DNA of 64,000 nt. It comes from Brachybacterium vulturis. GTDB lineage: Bacteria; Actinomycetota; Actinomycetes; Actinomycetales; Dermabacteraceae. The notes beneath the pieces were generated by a model. That model was not told the origin of the DNA and ran no database searches. It saw nothing but the letters and a program-made list of their open reading frames with translations. Positions within the stretch are counted from its first letter, which is position 1. Every line of letters begins with the position of its first letter. Made by a program: the position numbers and the translations under genes. Location: the NCBI RefSeq assembly GCF_002407185.1, contig NZ_CP023563.1, forward strand, positions 1 through 64,000, written 5' to 3'. Shown here one piece after another: positions 50,781 to 59,463 of this stretch.

Positions 50781-52514
50781 GTGACCACCCCTCGCCGCTC
50801 CAGCACTCGCCGACGCCGCAGGTCCCCGCGCCGCTCGGGGACGAGGCAGTCACAGCGGCCGCTGCCCTTCGTCGGCCCGGGCGAGCGGCTGTGGGTGCTG
50901 GACGTCCCCTACGGGACCCAGGTCGAGGGCGCCTCCTGGCACCCCGCCGTGACGATGCATCTCTTCGTCGGCCGTACGCTGCCCGAGCATCTCGCTCCCT
51001 ACTCCCCCGGGCCGCACACGCTCGGGCGGTTCCTCGAGAACACGCTGAACCCCGACCACCCCACGCCGAACCCCGAGCCGGTCGAGGATCTCGAGCCGCG
51101 CCGGAACCAGTACGAGGCGGCCGATGCGATCGCAGAGCACGCCGCGGCCGGTGGCCGGCAGTTCCTGCTGGCCGATGAGCCGGGCGTGGGCAAGACGATC
51201 TCCGCCGTCCTCGGAGCGAGCGCGGTGGGCGATCTCCGCGGGGCGCAGCGGGTGCTGGTGGTCGCCGACCGGCCCGCCGCGATCACCATCGGGCACTGGT
51301 GCCGCACCATCACCGCACTGGGCGATGCCGGCCTGGAGTGGGTGGTGATCACCTGGGACCGGCTGGAGAAGGTCGCCGGCCACGACTGGGAGGTGATCAT
51401 CGCGGACGAGGCCCACGCGCTGCGCCGCACCACCACGAAGCGCTGGAAGCTCTGGGCGAAGCTCTCCGGGCACTCCCGGGCGCACGAGCAGGCGCCGTTC
51501 GTCATCGCGACCACCGCCACCCCCGGCCACACGCCGCTGGAGCTGCCCTATCTCGCCCCCGCCTACGCCCAGCGGCACAGCGAGCCGATGACGCAGTGGA
51601 CCTCCGCGAAGCAGCCCGGGGCCGACTTCGCGAGCGCCCTCGAACGCCACGGGATCGCCCTGGAGCGGGGCCGCTACGGCCCCACCTGGACCTCCGACGC
51701 CACGCGCCGGGCGGAGGACCTCGCGCGGGTGCGCGGCTGGCTCGAGGACGCTCAGCCACCTGCGATGCTGCACCGCGCCGCACCGTGGGGCCCGGTGCCG
51801 ATCGCCGGGATGCCGGTGACCCTCACCCCGGCCGAGCGGGCAACGTACGAGGCGGAGTGGGGGCAGTTCTGCCGCGACATGGACATCGCCCGGCGCGGCC
51901 GCAGCACCGCCAAGGGCCGGGCGGCGCTGCTGCGCTTCCGCCAGAAGGCCGGGCTGATCCGGGTGGATGCCACCGTCGCCTGGATCGCCCAGCAGGTCGA
52001 GGCCGAGCGGCAGGTGGCGTGCTCGGTCGAGTTCGTCGGCACCGCCGCCGAGCCGATCACGGAACGGCTGCGCGATGCCGGGCTCGAGGTCGCCACGATC
52101 TATGGCCAGGGCCGCTTCGACGTCGAAGCCGAACGGCTGCGGTTCCAGACCGGGCGGGCGAAGGTGTGCGTGTTCACCACGGTCGCCTCGATCAGCCTGC
52201 ACGCCGGCGAGACCCTCGAAGGCGGCCACCGGGCGAGCACCGAACCCCGCGTGGGCCTCTTCCACCAGGCCCGCTTCTCGGGCATCGCGGGCCGGCAGGT
52301 CACCGGCCGCACCCATCGCGACCACCAGGTCTCCCCCTGGCACATCGCCTACGCGCACGGCACCGTCGAGGAGCAGGTGAGCAAGGTGATGGTGGAGCGG
52401 ATCGCCGCCGCCTCCGACACCGTCGGCGGCGACACTGCGGGCCTGACCGACGTGGCGGAGCTGCTCGGCGCCGACTGGCTGCCGGCCGCGTCGCTGACGG
52501 CGGACGGGGCCTGA
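50781..52514 (+). CDS. SNF2/DEAD-like superfamily 2 helicase
   Basis: A 577-residue superfamily 2 ATPase. A highly basic N-terminal tail (about 28 residues, RRRRRSPRRSG) precedes a 70-residue region and the core: Walker A DEPGVGKT (132-139), motif II DEAH (209-212), TTATPGHTP, and a second RecA domain ending in GRTHRD. It lacks obvious nuclease, methylase or SWIM domains. The start is GTG at 50781. It is divergent from the membrane protein at 49807 and followed by a hairpin. It could be a DNA or RNA translocase of a mobile or defence locus; no partner was found nearby. Confidence 0.8.
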   Translation: MTTPRRSSTRRRRRSPRRSGTRQSQRPLPFVGPGERLWVLDVPYGTQVEGASWHPAVTMHLFVGRTLPEHLAPYSPGPHTLGRFLENTLNPDHPTPNPEPVEDLEPRRNQYEAADAIAEHAAAGGRQFLLADEPGVGKTISAVLGASAVGDLRGAQRVLVVADRPAAITIGHWCRTITALGDAGLEWVVITWDRLEKVAGHDWEVIIADEAHALRRTTTKRWKLWAKLSGHSRAHEQAPFVIATTATPGHTPLELPYLAPAYAQRHSEPMTQWTSAKQPGADFASALERHGIALERGRYGPTWTSDATRRAEDLARVRGWLEDAQPPAMLHRAAPWGPVPIAGMPVTLTPAERATYEAEWGQFCRDMDIARRGRSTAKGRAALLRFRQKAGLIRVDATVAWIAQQVEAERQVACSVEFVGTAAEPITERLRDAGLEVATIYGQGRFDVEAERLRFQTGRAKVCVFTTVASISLHAGETLEGGHRASTEPRVGLFHQARFSGIAGRQVTGRTHRDHQVSPWHIAYAHGTVEEQVSKVMVERIAAASDTVGGDTAGLTDVAELLGADWLPAASLTADGA

Positions 52515-52521
52515 TCGACCG

Positions 52522-52541
52522 GTGCCGCCTGGGCGCGGCAC
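52522..52541. terminator. Hairpin after the helicase gene
   Basis: GTGCCGC (52522-52528) and GCGGCAC (52535-52541) pair perfectly around CTGGGC, 8 bases after the helicase stop and before the convergent aldo/keto reductase. No T-tract. Confidence 0.5.
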
Positions 52542-52596
52542 GGACGTCCCGTCGGCCGCCGCAGCCGCTCGCTGCGCCGCACCCCGGGACGCCGCC

Positions 52597-53631
52597 TCAG
52601 CGCGTCTCCTGCACCAGCGGGCGGTGCCGCTGGCGGATCCCGGCCGGACCGTAGGGGTAGTCGTCCAGCTGCGGGGCGCTGACCTCGCTGAGCGTCGCGA
52701 GCTCGTCCTCGCTCAGCTGCAGCTCGGCGGCGGCCATGTTGTCGCGCAGCTGCTCGGTGGTGCGGGCACCGATGATCACCGAGGTCACTCCCGGCCGGGC
52801 GGCCACCCAGGCCAGGGCCACCTGCGAGGGGGTCGCCTCGTGGGCCGCGGCGACCGCCCGCACCGCCTCGAGCGTGGTCCAGGTGCGCTCATCGGCATTG
52901 CGCTTCTCCCACGCCTCCATGCCGCGCTGCGGGTTCTCCCCCAGGCGGGTGGCGCCGGTGGGCATCACATCGCGCTCGTACTTGCCGCTCAGCCAGCCTC
53001 CCGCCAGCGGCGACCACGGCAGCAGACCCATCCCGGCGTCCAGCGCGGCGGGCACGATCTCGTGCTCGATGTCCCGCACCAGCAGGTTGTACTGCGGCTG
53101 CAGGGTCACCGGTGCCGGCCAGCCGTGCTGCCGGGCCACGTGCACCGCCTTCGTGAGCTGCCAGCCCAGGAAGTTCGAGAAGCCGTAGTAGGAGATCTTC
53201 CCGGCGGCGACCGCCTCGGCGAGGAAGCCCAGCGTCTCCTCGAGCGGGGTCAGCGCGTCCCACGCATGCATCTGGTAGAGGTCGATGTGCTCCACGCCGA
53301 GGCGGCGCAGGGAGGCATCCAGCGCGCGGCGCAGGTGGCGGCGCGAGATGCCCAGATCATTGGGCCCCTCCCCCATCGGGGCGCGGGCCTTGGTGGCGAT
53401 CACGACCTGCTCGGTCTCGGTGGGGTGCGCGGCGAGCCAGCGGCCGATGATCTCCTCGGAGTGGCCGTGCGTATACACGTCCGCGGTGTCCAGCAGGTTC
53501 CCGCCGCCCTCGACGAAGGCGGTGAGGATCTCGTGGGCGGCGGTCTCGTCGGCCTCCTTGCCGAAGGTCATCGTGCCCAGCGCCTGCACCGAGACGGAGG
53601 TGCCGCTGCGGCCCAGCAGTCGATGGTCCAT
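52597..53631 (-). CDS. Aldo/keto reductase
   Basis: A 344-residue NADPH-dependent aldo/keto reductase. It opens MDHRLLGRSGTSVSVQALGTM. The catalytic tetrad region includes the Asp in LLDTADVYTHG with the Tyr, and the Lys in QVVIATKA; LRRLGVEHIDLYQMHAWD and the C-terminal cofactor region VTSVIIGARTTEQLRDNMAA fit the family. GGGAGAG precedes the ATG at 53631. It is monocistronic. The substrate is unknown. The 255 bases upstream (to 53886) show no gene. Confidence 0.93.
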   Translation of the reverse strand: MDHRLLGRSGTSVSVQALGTMTFGKEADETAAHEILTAFVEGGGNLLDTADVYTHGHSEEIIGRWLAAHPTETEQVVIATKARAPMGEGPNDLGISRRHLRRALDASLRRLGVEHIDLYQMHAWDALTPLEETLGFLAEAVAAGKISYYGFSNFLGWQLTKAVHVARQHGWPAPVTLQPQYNLLVRDIEHEIVPAALDAGMGLLPWSPLAGGWLSGKYERDVMPTGATRLGENPQRGMEAWEKRNADERTWTTLEAVRAVAAAHEATPSQVALAWVAARPGVTSVIIGARTTEQLRDNMAAAELQLSEDELATLSEVSAPQLDDYPYGPAGIRQRHRPLVQETR

Positions 53632-53886
53632 GGTCTCTCCCTTGATCGGAATCCGGCGGCGCGACCAGCGCGCCGCCCGCTGCGGTGCACGGCGGCTGTG
53701 CGTCGGCACCCGCGATGGATGTGGGACGACTATTCCAATCAGAGCCCGCGCCGTCTACGGCGAGCCGCGAAGCAGGCCGGAACTCGACCGTTCGGTTCGC
53801 GGCGTCGCCTCCACTCCGGGCTCGTGCAGCTCGGTTGCGATACTCACTGCGCTCCTCCCGATACGGTCGAGTTCGCGCTCGGCGCG

Positions 53887-54750
53887 TCAGCTATCGGAAG
53901 CGTCCTCGGCTCTCAAGCGTGCACTGCTGTGCATCTCGAGAGCCGGCGCCGAGATCGCGCCGATCTCTCGCATAGATGTCTCCCAGGACAGGCCGTGGCT
54001 CTCGCGCTCGAACGCGCGGCGGAAGCGCTCCGGGGCAACGAACCGGGGCGGGAGCGCGACGGTGACCGAGGGCGGCATCGGTCGATTCAGCGCGCGCCGC
54101 AGGGCGGGCGCGAGGGGACCGGACGGCGGGGGCGCGTAGCGCGCCAGCAGGGCCAGATCGACGATGTCACGCTCCCTGCTCGAAGGACGGCCGGCGTGAA
54201 CGCTGTAGAGCGCGACGAGCTTCTCGGCCATATGGTCCGGCACCGGGAGCACTCGCACCCGGTCGGGCCAACCGTTCTGTTTCGGTGGATCCACGCGCCG
54301 TCCGAGCGGCACGAGCTCTCCGAGAACGTGGCGATCATGCACCACCTGGACATCCAGGCGCACGTTCCCGTGCACTTTCCCGCCGAAGCGGACGCGGAAG
54401 GACAGCGACGCGAGGTCGTCGACATAGCCGGGCTTCGATTTCACCAGCTCGAACTCGAGGAAGTCCGAGTCTGCCGGTGCGCTCTTCGCGGCATGGTCGA
54501 GCTCGGCGATCGCGGTCTCGCGTGACGTGGAGACCAACGCCCCGTCGATATCCCTGGTCGTACGCGCGACGTCAGGGAGCCGGGCGACCATCGCCTGGCC
54601 ACCCTTGAGCGCCCACTGGTCGGGGAACGAGATCGCGAGGCGGGAAATCAGCCGCTGCGCGAAGAACTCGTTCAGCGCAGTCTGGCCGGCCCCGTCGCGT
54701 GCGCGTTGCTGGATCGCGCTGGCTAGGGCGCGTGACGTCGGATACGCCAT
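53887..54750 (-). CDS. AbiEii-type nucleotidyltransferase toxin
   Basis: A 287-residue protein of the AbiEii/DUF1814 family. The nucleotidyltransferase start LKGGQAMVARLPDVARTTRDIDG has the Gly-Gly (50-51) and the acidic DxD pair (Asp67, Asp69). KLVALYSVHAGRPSSRERDIVDLALL holds the conserved basic motif. AbiEii toxins act by nucleotide transfer, some to tRNA 3' ends, and give abortive phage infection with AbiEi as antitoxin. It starts one base after the stop of the upstream abiEi gene. The pair is intact. Confidence 0.88.
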   Translation of the reverse strand: MAYPTSRALASAIQQRARDGAGQTALNEFFAQRLISRLAISFPDQWALKGGQAMVARLPDVARTTRDIDGALVSTSRETAIAELDHAAKSAPADSDFLEFELVKSKPGYVDDLASLSFRVRFGGKVHGNVRLDVQVVHDRHVLGELVPLGRRVDPPKQNGWPDRVRVLPVPDHMAEKLVALYSVHAGRPSSRERDIVDLALLARYAPPPSGPLAPALRRALNRPMPPSVTVALPPRFVAPERFRRAFERESHGLSWETSMREIGAISAPALEMHSSARLRAEDASDS

Positions 54751-54751
54751 C

Positions 54752-55363
54752 TCAGACGGCTGCCGCGAGATACATCAGGGTGTCCTCCGCAGATGGTCCC
54801 AGGAGCCGTCGAGCCGCATCGACGGTCAGCAGTCCCCCATCAAGACAATGCTCGATCCACCGCGATCGGTGCTCGCCGTCCATCGACCACCGGCCGAGGT
54901 CGTACGTGGTGCGCTCCACCGAGGTGACCGGCAGCCCCTCGACGAGGACAACGTCTGCCGCCCCCAGACGCGCTATGTGGGCCGTCAGACCAGATAGGCG
55001 GCGCCGTCGCGGCACGGTCACGTGCAGCTCCTCTGGAAGATCAGGAGCGCCGTGCAGCTCGGCTGCCGAGTGATGGCTCAGCACGCCCGACCTCTCTCCG
55101 CGAGGATCGTTCGCGAGCTGCTCGAGCCACCGGTCAGGATCAACCCGCTGGAGCGCAGCTCGCTGACGACCGAATCTCAGGTCCTCGAGCACCGGGACCA
55201 CGTACAGCCCGCCGCCGAGGGGGGACAGAGCTCGCGGGGTGTCAGCCAGACGGGCGATCGAGCTCGGCGTGATCCCCACTGAGAGCAGTTGCGGGCGGGT
55301 CACCAGCCCCGCATTGCCTGCTGCGAGGTCCAGCACTTCAACGTAGTCTTCCAGAAGAGCCAT
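54752..55363 (-). CDS. AbiEi-type antitoxin / transcriptional regulator
   Basis: A 203-residue AbiEi-like protein. The N-terminal winged helix (GLVTRPQLLSVGITPSSIARL) is followed by the AbiEi C-terminal domain (SHHSAAELHGAP, EELHVTVP, GLPVTSVERTTYDLGRW). It neutralises AbiEii by repressing the operon. The ATG at 55363 is chosen because the upstream frame covers the operator-like region; there is no strong ribosome site. It is directly followed by abiEii (1 base). Confidence 0.85.
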   Translation of the reverse strand: MALLEDYVEVLDLAAGNAGLVTRPQLLSVGITPSSIARLADTPRALSPLGGGLYVVPVLEDLRFGRQRAALQRVDPDRWLEQLANDPRGERSGVLSHHSAAELHGAPDLPEELHVTVPRRRRLSGLTAHIARLGAADVVLVEGLPVTSVERTTYDLGRWSMDGEHRSRWIEHCLDGGLLTVDAARRLLGPSAEDTLMYLAAAV

Positions 55364-55370
55364 ACCGCCA

Positions 55371-55408
55371 TTGTGCCGAGTTGTTCGCATATATGCAACT
55401 TTTGTGCC
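55371..55408. promoter_or_regulatory. Candidate abiE operator
   Basis: GCATATATGC (55387-55396) is a perfect 10-bp palindrome in an AT-rich patch 24 bases before the abiEi start. The word TTGTGCC occurs on either side, at 55371-55377 and 55402-55408, as direct repeats 31 bp apart. AbiEi proteins are known to bind repeats at their own promoter. Confidence 0.5.
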
Positions 55409-55448
55409 AGGCGTGCCCGCCTTGTGCGCTCCACGCCGCGAACGCCGA

Positions 55449-55484
55449 AGCGGGGGCACCCACCATCCGGTGGATACCCCCGCT
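55449..55484 (-). terminator. Strong hairpin after the flotillin gene
   Basis: AGCGGGGG (55449-55456) pairs with CCCCCGCT (55477-55484). Inside it, CCACC/GGTGG (55460-55464 with 55469-55473) close a 4-base loop, ATCC. It begins 34 bases after the flotillin stop (minus strand) and so most likely terminates that gene; the divergent abiEi gene lies on the other side. Confidence 0.65.
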
Positions 55485-55517
55485 CCATCCTGCAGGCGTG
55501 ACAGGACGACCTGCACC

Positions 55518-56945
55518 TCAGCCCTGGGAAGGTGCCTCCGGCTCGGCGCCGGCGGTCTGGTCGGCGCCGGCCGTCTGCTCGCGCAGCGCCGCACCGAGCG
55601 CATCACCCTGGGCCGCGCCGGTGACACGTCCCTGGATCAGGTCCGGGATGCTCAGCCCCAGCGTCGACTGGACCGTGTCGAACACGCCGCGCAGCGCCCC
55701 GGCGGACTCCCCGGAGAACTGCTTGCCGGCCACATCCCCCTCGTTGCCGTCGGAGCTGATCACGGTGATGTCGCCGATCTGGGCATAGCCCTTGGCGAAG
55801 GTCTCCATGAGGGTGGGCAGCTGATCGACCACGCGCTGGGCCAGCAGCGCCTCCTGGTTCTCCCGCAGCGCCTCGGCCTCGGCGCGCATCGCGTCGGCGC
55901 GGGCCTGACCGGCCAGGCGCTCCGCCTCGGCGTCGGCCTCGGCGCGCATCTTCACCGCACGCGCATCGGCCTCGGCGACCTCGGCGCGGGCTTCCGCCTG
56001 ACGACGCTCGTCATACGCGTTGGCGTCGGCATCCTTCTGGCGGCGGTACTGCTCGGCGTCGGCGACGCGCTTGACGTCGGCGTCCAGCTGCGCCTGCTTG
56101 TTCTCGGCCTGCTGCTGCAGCACCTCCTGGCGGGACTTCTCCCCGGCCAGGGCCTCTGCCTGCTCCGCCTTCGCCCGGGCACGGCCCACCTCGGCCTGCG
56201 CATTGGCCGTGTTCGTGTCGAGCGCCTGCTGCTCGACGAGGTTCTGCTCCTGGTTGCGGATGCTCTCCTTGGCCACGGCGCGCTCGGCGTTGGTCTGGCT
56301 GATCTCCGCCGCCTGGCGCTTCGCCTCGATCTCCGGCGCGCCGAGGGACTGGATGTAGCCCACGGCGTCGGTGATCCCCCGGATCTGGAACGAGTCGAGG
56401 ATGAGACCCTGCTCGCGCAGCTCCGGGATCACCGTCTCGGCGATCTGCTCGGAGAAGACCTTGCGGTCCCGCATCAGCGAGATGACCGTCTGCTGGGCGA
56501 TGACGCCGCGCAGCACACCCTCGAGCTGGTCCTGCGTGAAGGATTCGATGGCCTCGTCCTGGGAGGCGAAGCGCTCGGCCGCCCGACGCACCAGCGCCGG
56601 ATCCGATCCGATCTTCACCAGCGCCACGGCCTCCACCGACACGGTGACGTTGTCCGCGGACTGCGCGTCCGCGCTCATGTTCACCTGCCGCTGCCGCAGC
56701 GAGATGACCTCGTGACGCTGGGTGATCGGGTTGACGACGGCCTTGCCGTTGACCACGACCGTGGTCGCCGACAGGCTGCCGTCGGAATTCTTCTGGCTCT
56801 TGCCCGAGATCACCAGCGCCTCATCCGCGCGAGCGACCTTGATCCACCGGCGGATCACGAAGAAGGCGATCCCCGCCACGATGAGGAGGGCGACGAGGAT
56901 CACGGCGATGAAGCCGACGATCCCGATGCCGAGGAATGTATTCAT
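55518..56945 (-). CDS. Flotillin-like SPFH protein
   Basis: A 475-residue membrane-associated flotillin. The N-terminal membrane segment (about residues 5-32, IGIVGFIAVILVALLIVAGIA split) is followed by the SPFH domain and a long coiled-coil region, rich in Ala, Glu and Arg (about 210-370), with repeated AEARAEVAEADARAV-type heptads. The C-terminus is Gly/Ala-rich. Flotillins scaffold membrane microdomains. AAGGACG precedes the ATG. Monocistronic, with a strong hairpin after it. Confidence 0.92.
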   Translation of the reverse strand: MNTFLGIGIVGFIAVILVALLIVAGIAFFVIRRWIKVARADEALVISGKSQKNSDGSLSATTVVVNGKAVVNPITQRHEVISLRQRQVNMSADAQSADNVTVSVEAVALVKIGSDPALVRRAAERFASQDEAIESFTQDQLEGVLRGVIAQQTVISLMRDRKVFSEQIAETVIPELREQGLILDSFQIRGITDAVGYIQSLGAPEIEAKRQAAEISQTNAERAVAKESIRNQEQNLVEQQALDTNTANAQAEVGRARAKAEQAEALAGEKSRQEVLQQQAENKQAQLDADVKRVADAEQYRRQKDADANAYDERRQAEARAEVAEADARAVKMRAEADAEAERLAGQARADAMRAEAEALRENQEALLAQRVVDQLPTLMETFAKGYAQIGDITVISSDGNEGDVAGKQFSGESAGALRGVFDTVQSTLGLSIPDLIQGRVTGAAQGDALGAALREQTAGADQTAGAEPEAPSQG

Positions 56946-57036
56946 GCCACGTCCTTAGAGGAAATTGAGTGCGTGAGCTCAGTCTTCCATGCCGCCGCCG
57001 CACGGGGGCCTGGTCAGGCCAGCGGAGGGATCCGCA

Positions 57037-58728
57037 TCAATAATCGGCCAGTCGAAGGCCGCGGTACCGGTTCACGGCGGCGTGGATCTCGAGGGGGCGC
57101 GGCCGGGCGAGGTGGCCGGGGTGGCCACGGTGCGGGGACAGGCTCTCCAGCCCCTCGGCATCGAGGCGGGCGCACAGTGCGGTGATCGCCGTATCGAGTG
57201 CGGGGCGGGCGCCGTCGGGTCCCGCCTGGTCCAGCAGGTCGGCCAGGCGGTCCAGGGCATGGGCGATGGCCGTGGTCTGCGCGGCGTCGACCAGCTGCGA
57301 GAGGGCCGCCAGATCGATGTGCTCGCGTCCGTACCGGATGGTGTCGCGTCCGCGGGCCGAGGCGGGCTTGGTCTTCCCCGCCGGCCGCAGGGTCCCGGCG
57401 GCGGGGACGCGGGCCCGCGTCGGACCGAAGACCGGGGAGGCCGGCTGCGGGGCGGCCTCGGCGAGCGCGCGGGCGCGTGCGGTGACGTCGCGGGGCACGT
57501 ACTCCTGCAGCGCGATCACGTGGTCGGCCACGTCGAAGAACGCCCCGGAGCCGCCGGCGACGAGCACCGTGGAGACCCCGCGCTCCGCATGCAGCGGGCG
57601 GATGCGCTGCACGAACGGGGTGATGGGTTCGTGCTCGGCCGGGATCAGTCGGCGCATGCGGTCATCGCGGATCATGAAGTTGGTGGCCGAGGTGTCCTCG
57701 TCGATCAGCAGCGCGGAGGCGCCGGCCTCGACCGCCTCCACGAGGGAGGCGGCCTGCGAGGTCGATCCCGAGGCGTTGGTGGTCGAGAAGCGCGTGGTGT
57801 CCGTGCCCGAGGGCAGTCCGGAGATGAACGGGGAGATGTCGACCCCCGCCACGGAGCGACCGTCCTCGGCGCGGACGGAGGCGACGTCCTCGCGGGTGAT
57901 CACCCATTCGCGACCATCACCCTCCCGGTGCGCGAAGACGCCCCGCTCGATCGCCCGCAGCAGGGTCGACTTGCCGTGGTATCCGCCGCCGACGATGACG
58001 GTGATCCCCTCGGGCACGCCCATCCCGCTCACCGTTCCACCGCTGGGCAGGTCGAAGCAGACCTGCAAGGACTCGGGGCTGCGGAACGGGACAGCGTCCT
58101 GCTCGAGGGGCAGATCGGAGTCCCCGGAGCGGCGCGGGAGGATCGCGCCGTCGCCGATGAACGCCACCAGGCCGCGACCGGCCAGCTGCTCCCGCAGCGC
58201 CTCCTGATCGCGATGGAGGGCGACGTGCGCCCGCAACTCCGCAGCGTCGAGGCTCGCGTGGACCAGCGCGGCCTCGGCGATCCTCGGCAGGTCCTCGGTG
58301 AGCAGCCGCACGGCCTGGCGGCCCCGGATCCGGCGCCCGGCGGCAGGGAGCTGGACCGCCAGGCGCGCTTCGACCCCCTCGTCGGTGACCGTGACGCTGG
58401 TGCGTTCGAGGACCTCCTGGCCGGGGGTCCCGATGCTGACCCCTTCCCCGAGCGCTCCTGCGGCGGTCGCGACGGCCCGGGCCAGGAAGTCGGTGGTCGC
58501 GACGTATCCCGGGCGGTCGCTCAGGAGATCGGCCGGGAGGCCGGCGGTGGCCGGATCGACCACCAGGCGCATCAGGGAGGGCGGGGCGAAGGGATCCACC
58601 TGCACCCGGTCCACCACGAGACGGCACCGTCCCAGGTCGTAGCTGCCGGTGAGCTGCTTGTACGAGCCGTAGCCGCGGCCGTCGATCGTCGTCAGGATCC
58701 TCGTCAGGGTCTCTGCATTCGCGCTCAT
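57037..58728 (-). CDS. COG3044-type ABC-class ATPase
   Basis: A 563-residue ATPase of the predicted ABC class (COG3044). An N-terminal DUF of about 240 residues precedes the P-loop GGGYHGKST (247-255), a signature-like segment SGSTSQAA (320-327) and Walker B ALLIDED (339-345). ALQEYVPRDVTARA is typical of the family. The cell role is not known; it is thought to act in RNA or DNA metabolism. It is followed 28 bases downstream, on the same strand, by nothing in operon; the SRPBCC gene lies upstream. The start is ATG at 58728. Confidence 0.88.
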   Translation of the reverse strand: MSANAETLTRILTTIDGRGYGSYKQLTGSYDLGRCRLVVDRVQVDPFAPPSLMRLVVDPATAGLPADLLSDRPGYVATTDFLARAVATAAGALGEGVSIGTPGQEVLERTSVTVTDEGVEARLAVQLPAAGRRIRGRQAVRLLTEDLPRIAEAALVHASLDAAELRAHVALHRDQEALREQLAGRGLVAFIGDGAILPRRSGDSDLPLEQDAVPFRSPESLQVCFDLPSGGTVSGMGVPEGITVIVGGGYHGKSTLLRAIERGVFAHREGDGREWVITREDVASVRAEDGRSVAGVDISPFISGLPSGTDTTRFSTTNASGSTSQAASLVEAVEAGASALLIDEDTSATNFMIRDDRMRRLIPAEHEPITPFVQRIRPLHAERGVSTVLVAGGSGAFFDVADHVIALQEYVPRDVTARARALAEAAPQPASPVFGPTRARVPAAGTLRPAGKTKPASARGRDTIRYGREHIDLAALSQLVDAAQTTAIAHALDRLADLLDQAGPDGARPALDTAITALCARLDAEGLESLSPHRGHPGHLARPRPLEIHAAVNRYRGLRLADY

Positions 58729-58756
58729 CTGCGCAATGGTCCTTCCGCTCGGGTGC

Positions 58757-59254
58757 TCAGCGTTCGAGGTCGGTCTTCAGCCGGGCGAGGGTGCGCCGGA
58801 TGTTGCCCGCCTGGAAACGATCGAAGGTGCTGCCCCGCGTGACCAGCCTGTCGAAGCGGGCCGCCCAGGCATCCGACCAGCCGGTGCGGTCGTCCTGCCA
58901 GGTCTCCGTGACGAGGGTGCGCCCCTCCCCTGCCGGGGCGAAGGTATAGCTCCAGGTCGCGATCGCTCCGCGCAGCACCGGCGTGCGCAGCCCGATCCGG
59001 TGGACCCAGAAGGCGAATCTCTCGCCGGGCTCCGCGGCGATCACCGTGCAGGCAGTGGACCAGCGGCCGGGGCCCCGGCGATTGCGGCCCACGAACTCGT
59101 CCCCGACCCTCAGTGGCCCGCGGCCCGGCGCGGCCGTGCCCTGGTTCTCCGGGCTCCAGCGCCCCATCTGCGAGGGGTCGGCGACCTCGCGATAGATCGT
59201 CATCGGGTCGGCGGCGATCTCGATGCTGTCCGAGACGTGCATGGGGCGGGGCAT
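58757..59254 (-). CDS. SRPBCC-family protein
   Basis: A 165-residue START/polyketide-cyclase fold protein. MHVSDSIEIAADPMTIYREVADPSQMGRWSPE is split here as the typical opening, followed by GDEFVGRNRRG and TWSYTFAPAGEGRTLVTETW. These proteins bind hydrophobic ligands; some are toxins or cyclases. It lies 28 bases upstream of the COG3044 gene and is probably co-transcribed with it. A second Met at residue 5 is an alternative start. Confidence 0.85.
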   Translation of the reverse strand: MPRPMHVSDSIEIAADPMTIYREVADPSQMGRWSPENQGTAAPGRGPLRVGDEFVGRNRRGPGRWSTACTVIAAEPGERFAFWVHRIGLRTPVLRGAIATWSYTFAPAGEGRTLVTETWQDDRTGWSDAWAARFDRLVTRGSTFDRFQAGNIRRTLARLKTDLER

Positions 59255-59297
59255 CGCGCCAGCGTGTCACACAGGAGGGGGTCGTGACGCTGGGCTG

Positions 59298-59358
59298 TTC
59301 ACCCCGCGCGACGCTTTCGGCTCCCGTACGGATTCCGACCACGTCTACAACTCGCCCC
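59298..59358 (+). pseudogene. C69 dipeptidase fragment
   Basis: About 20 codons read FTPRDAFGSRTDSDHVYNSPR, nearly the same as NPRDAFGSHSEHDHVYNTPR in the complete dipeptidase at 32106-33626; the DNA matches over 61 bases as well. Nothing else of a peptidase is present on either side. It is a remnant of a second copy, or of an insertion or transfer event. Confidence 0.75.
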
Positions 59359-59403
59359 GCACAGATCACTGTCAGCGCATCAACCTGACAGCTATACTGA
59401 GCG

Positions 59404-59463
59404 CAACCGTTCAGCCCGCCCAGGTCCTCCTGGTGCGGGCTGGATCTCTATCGGGGGAGAACG
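59404..59463 (+). ncRNA. Structured RNA upstream of the Abi_2 gene (AbiF RNA candidate)
   Basis: TATACT (59393-59398) is a -10-like box about 7 bases before a compact RNA. CAGCCCGC (59412-59419) pairs with GCGGGCTG (59435-59442); inside it CCAGG (59420-59424) and CCTGG (59429-59433) close the tetraloop TCCT, leaving one bulged T. The 3' part GGATCTCTATCGGGGGAGA contains CGG, which could pair back to ACCG (59406-59409) as a pseudoknot, and provides the ribosome site of the gene at 59464. The AbiF motif is a known conserved RNA found directly upstream of abiF genes. The match is by structure and position from memory, not by a covariance search. Confidence 0.6.
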
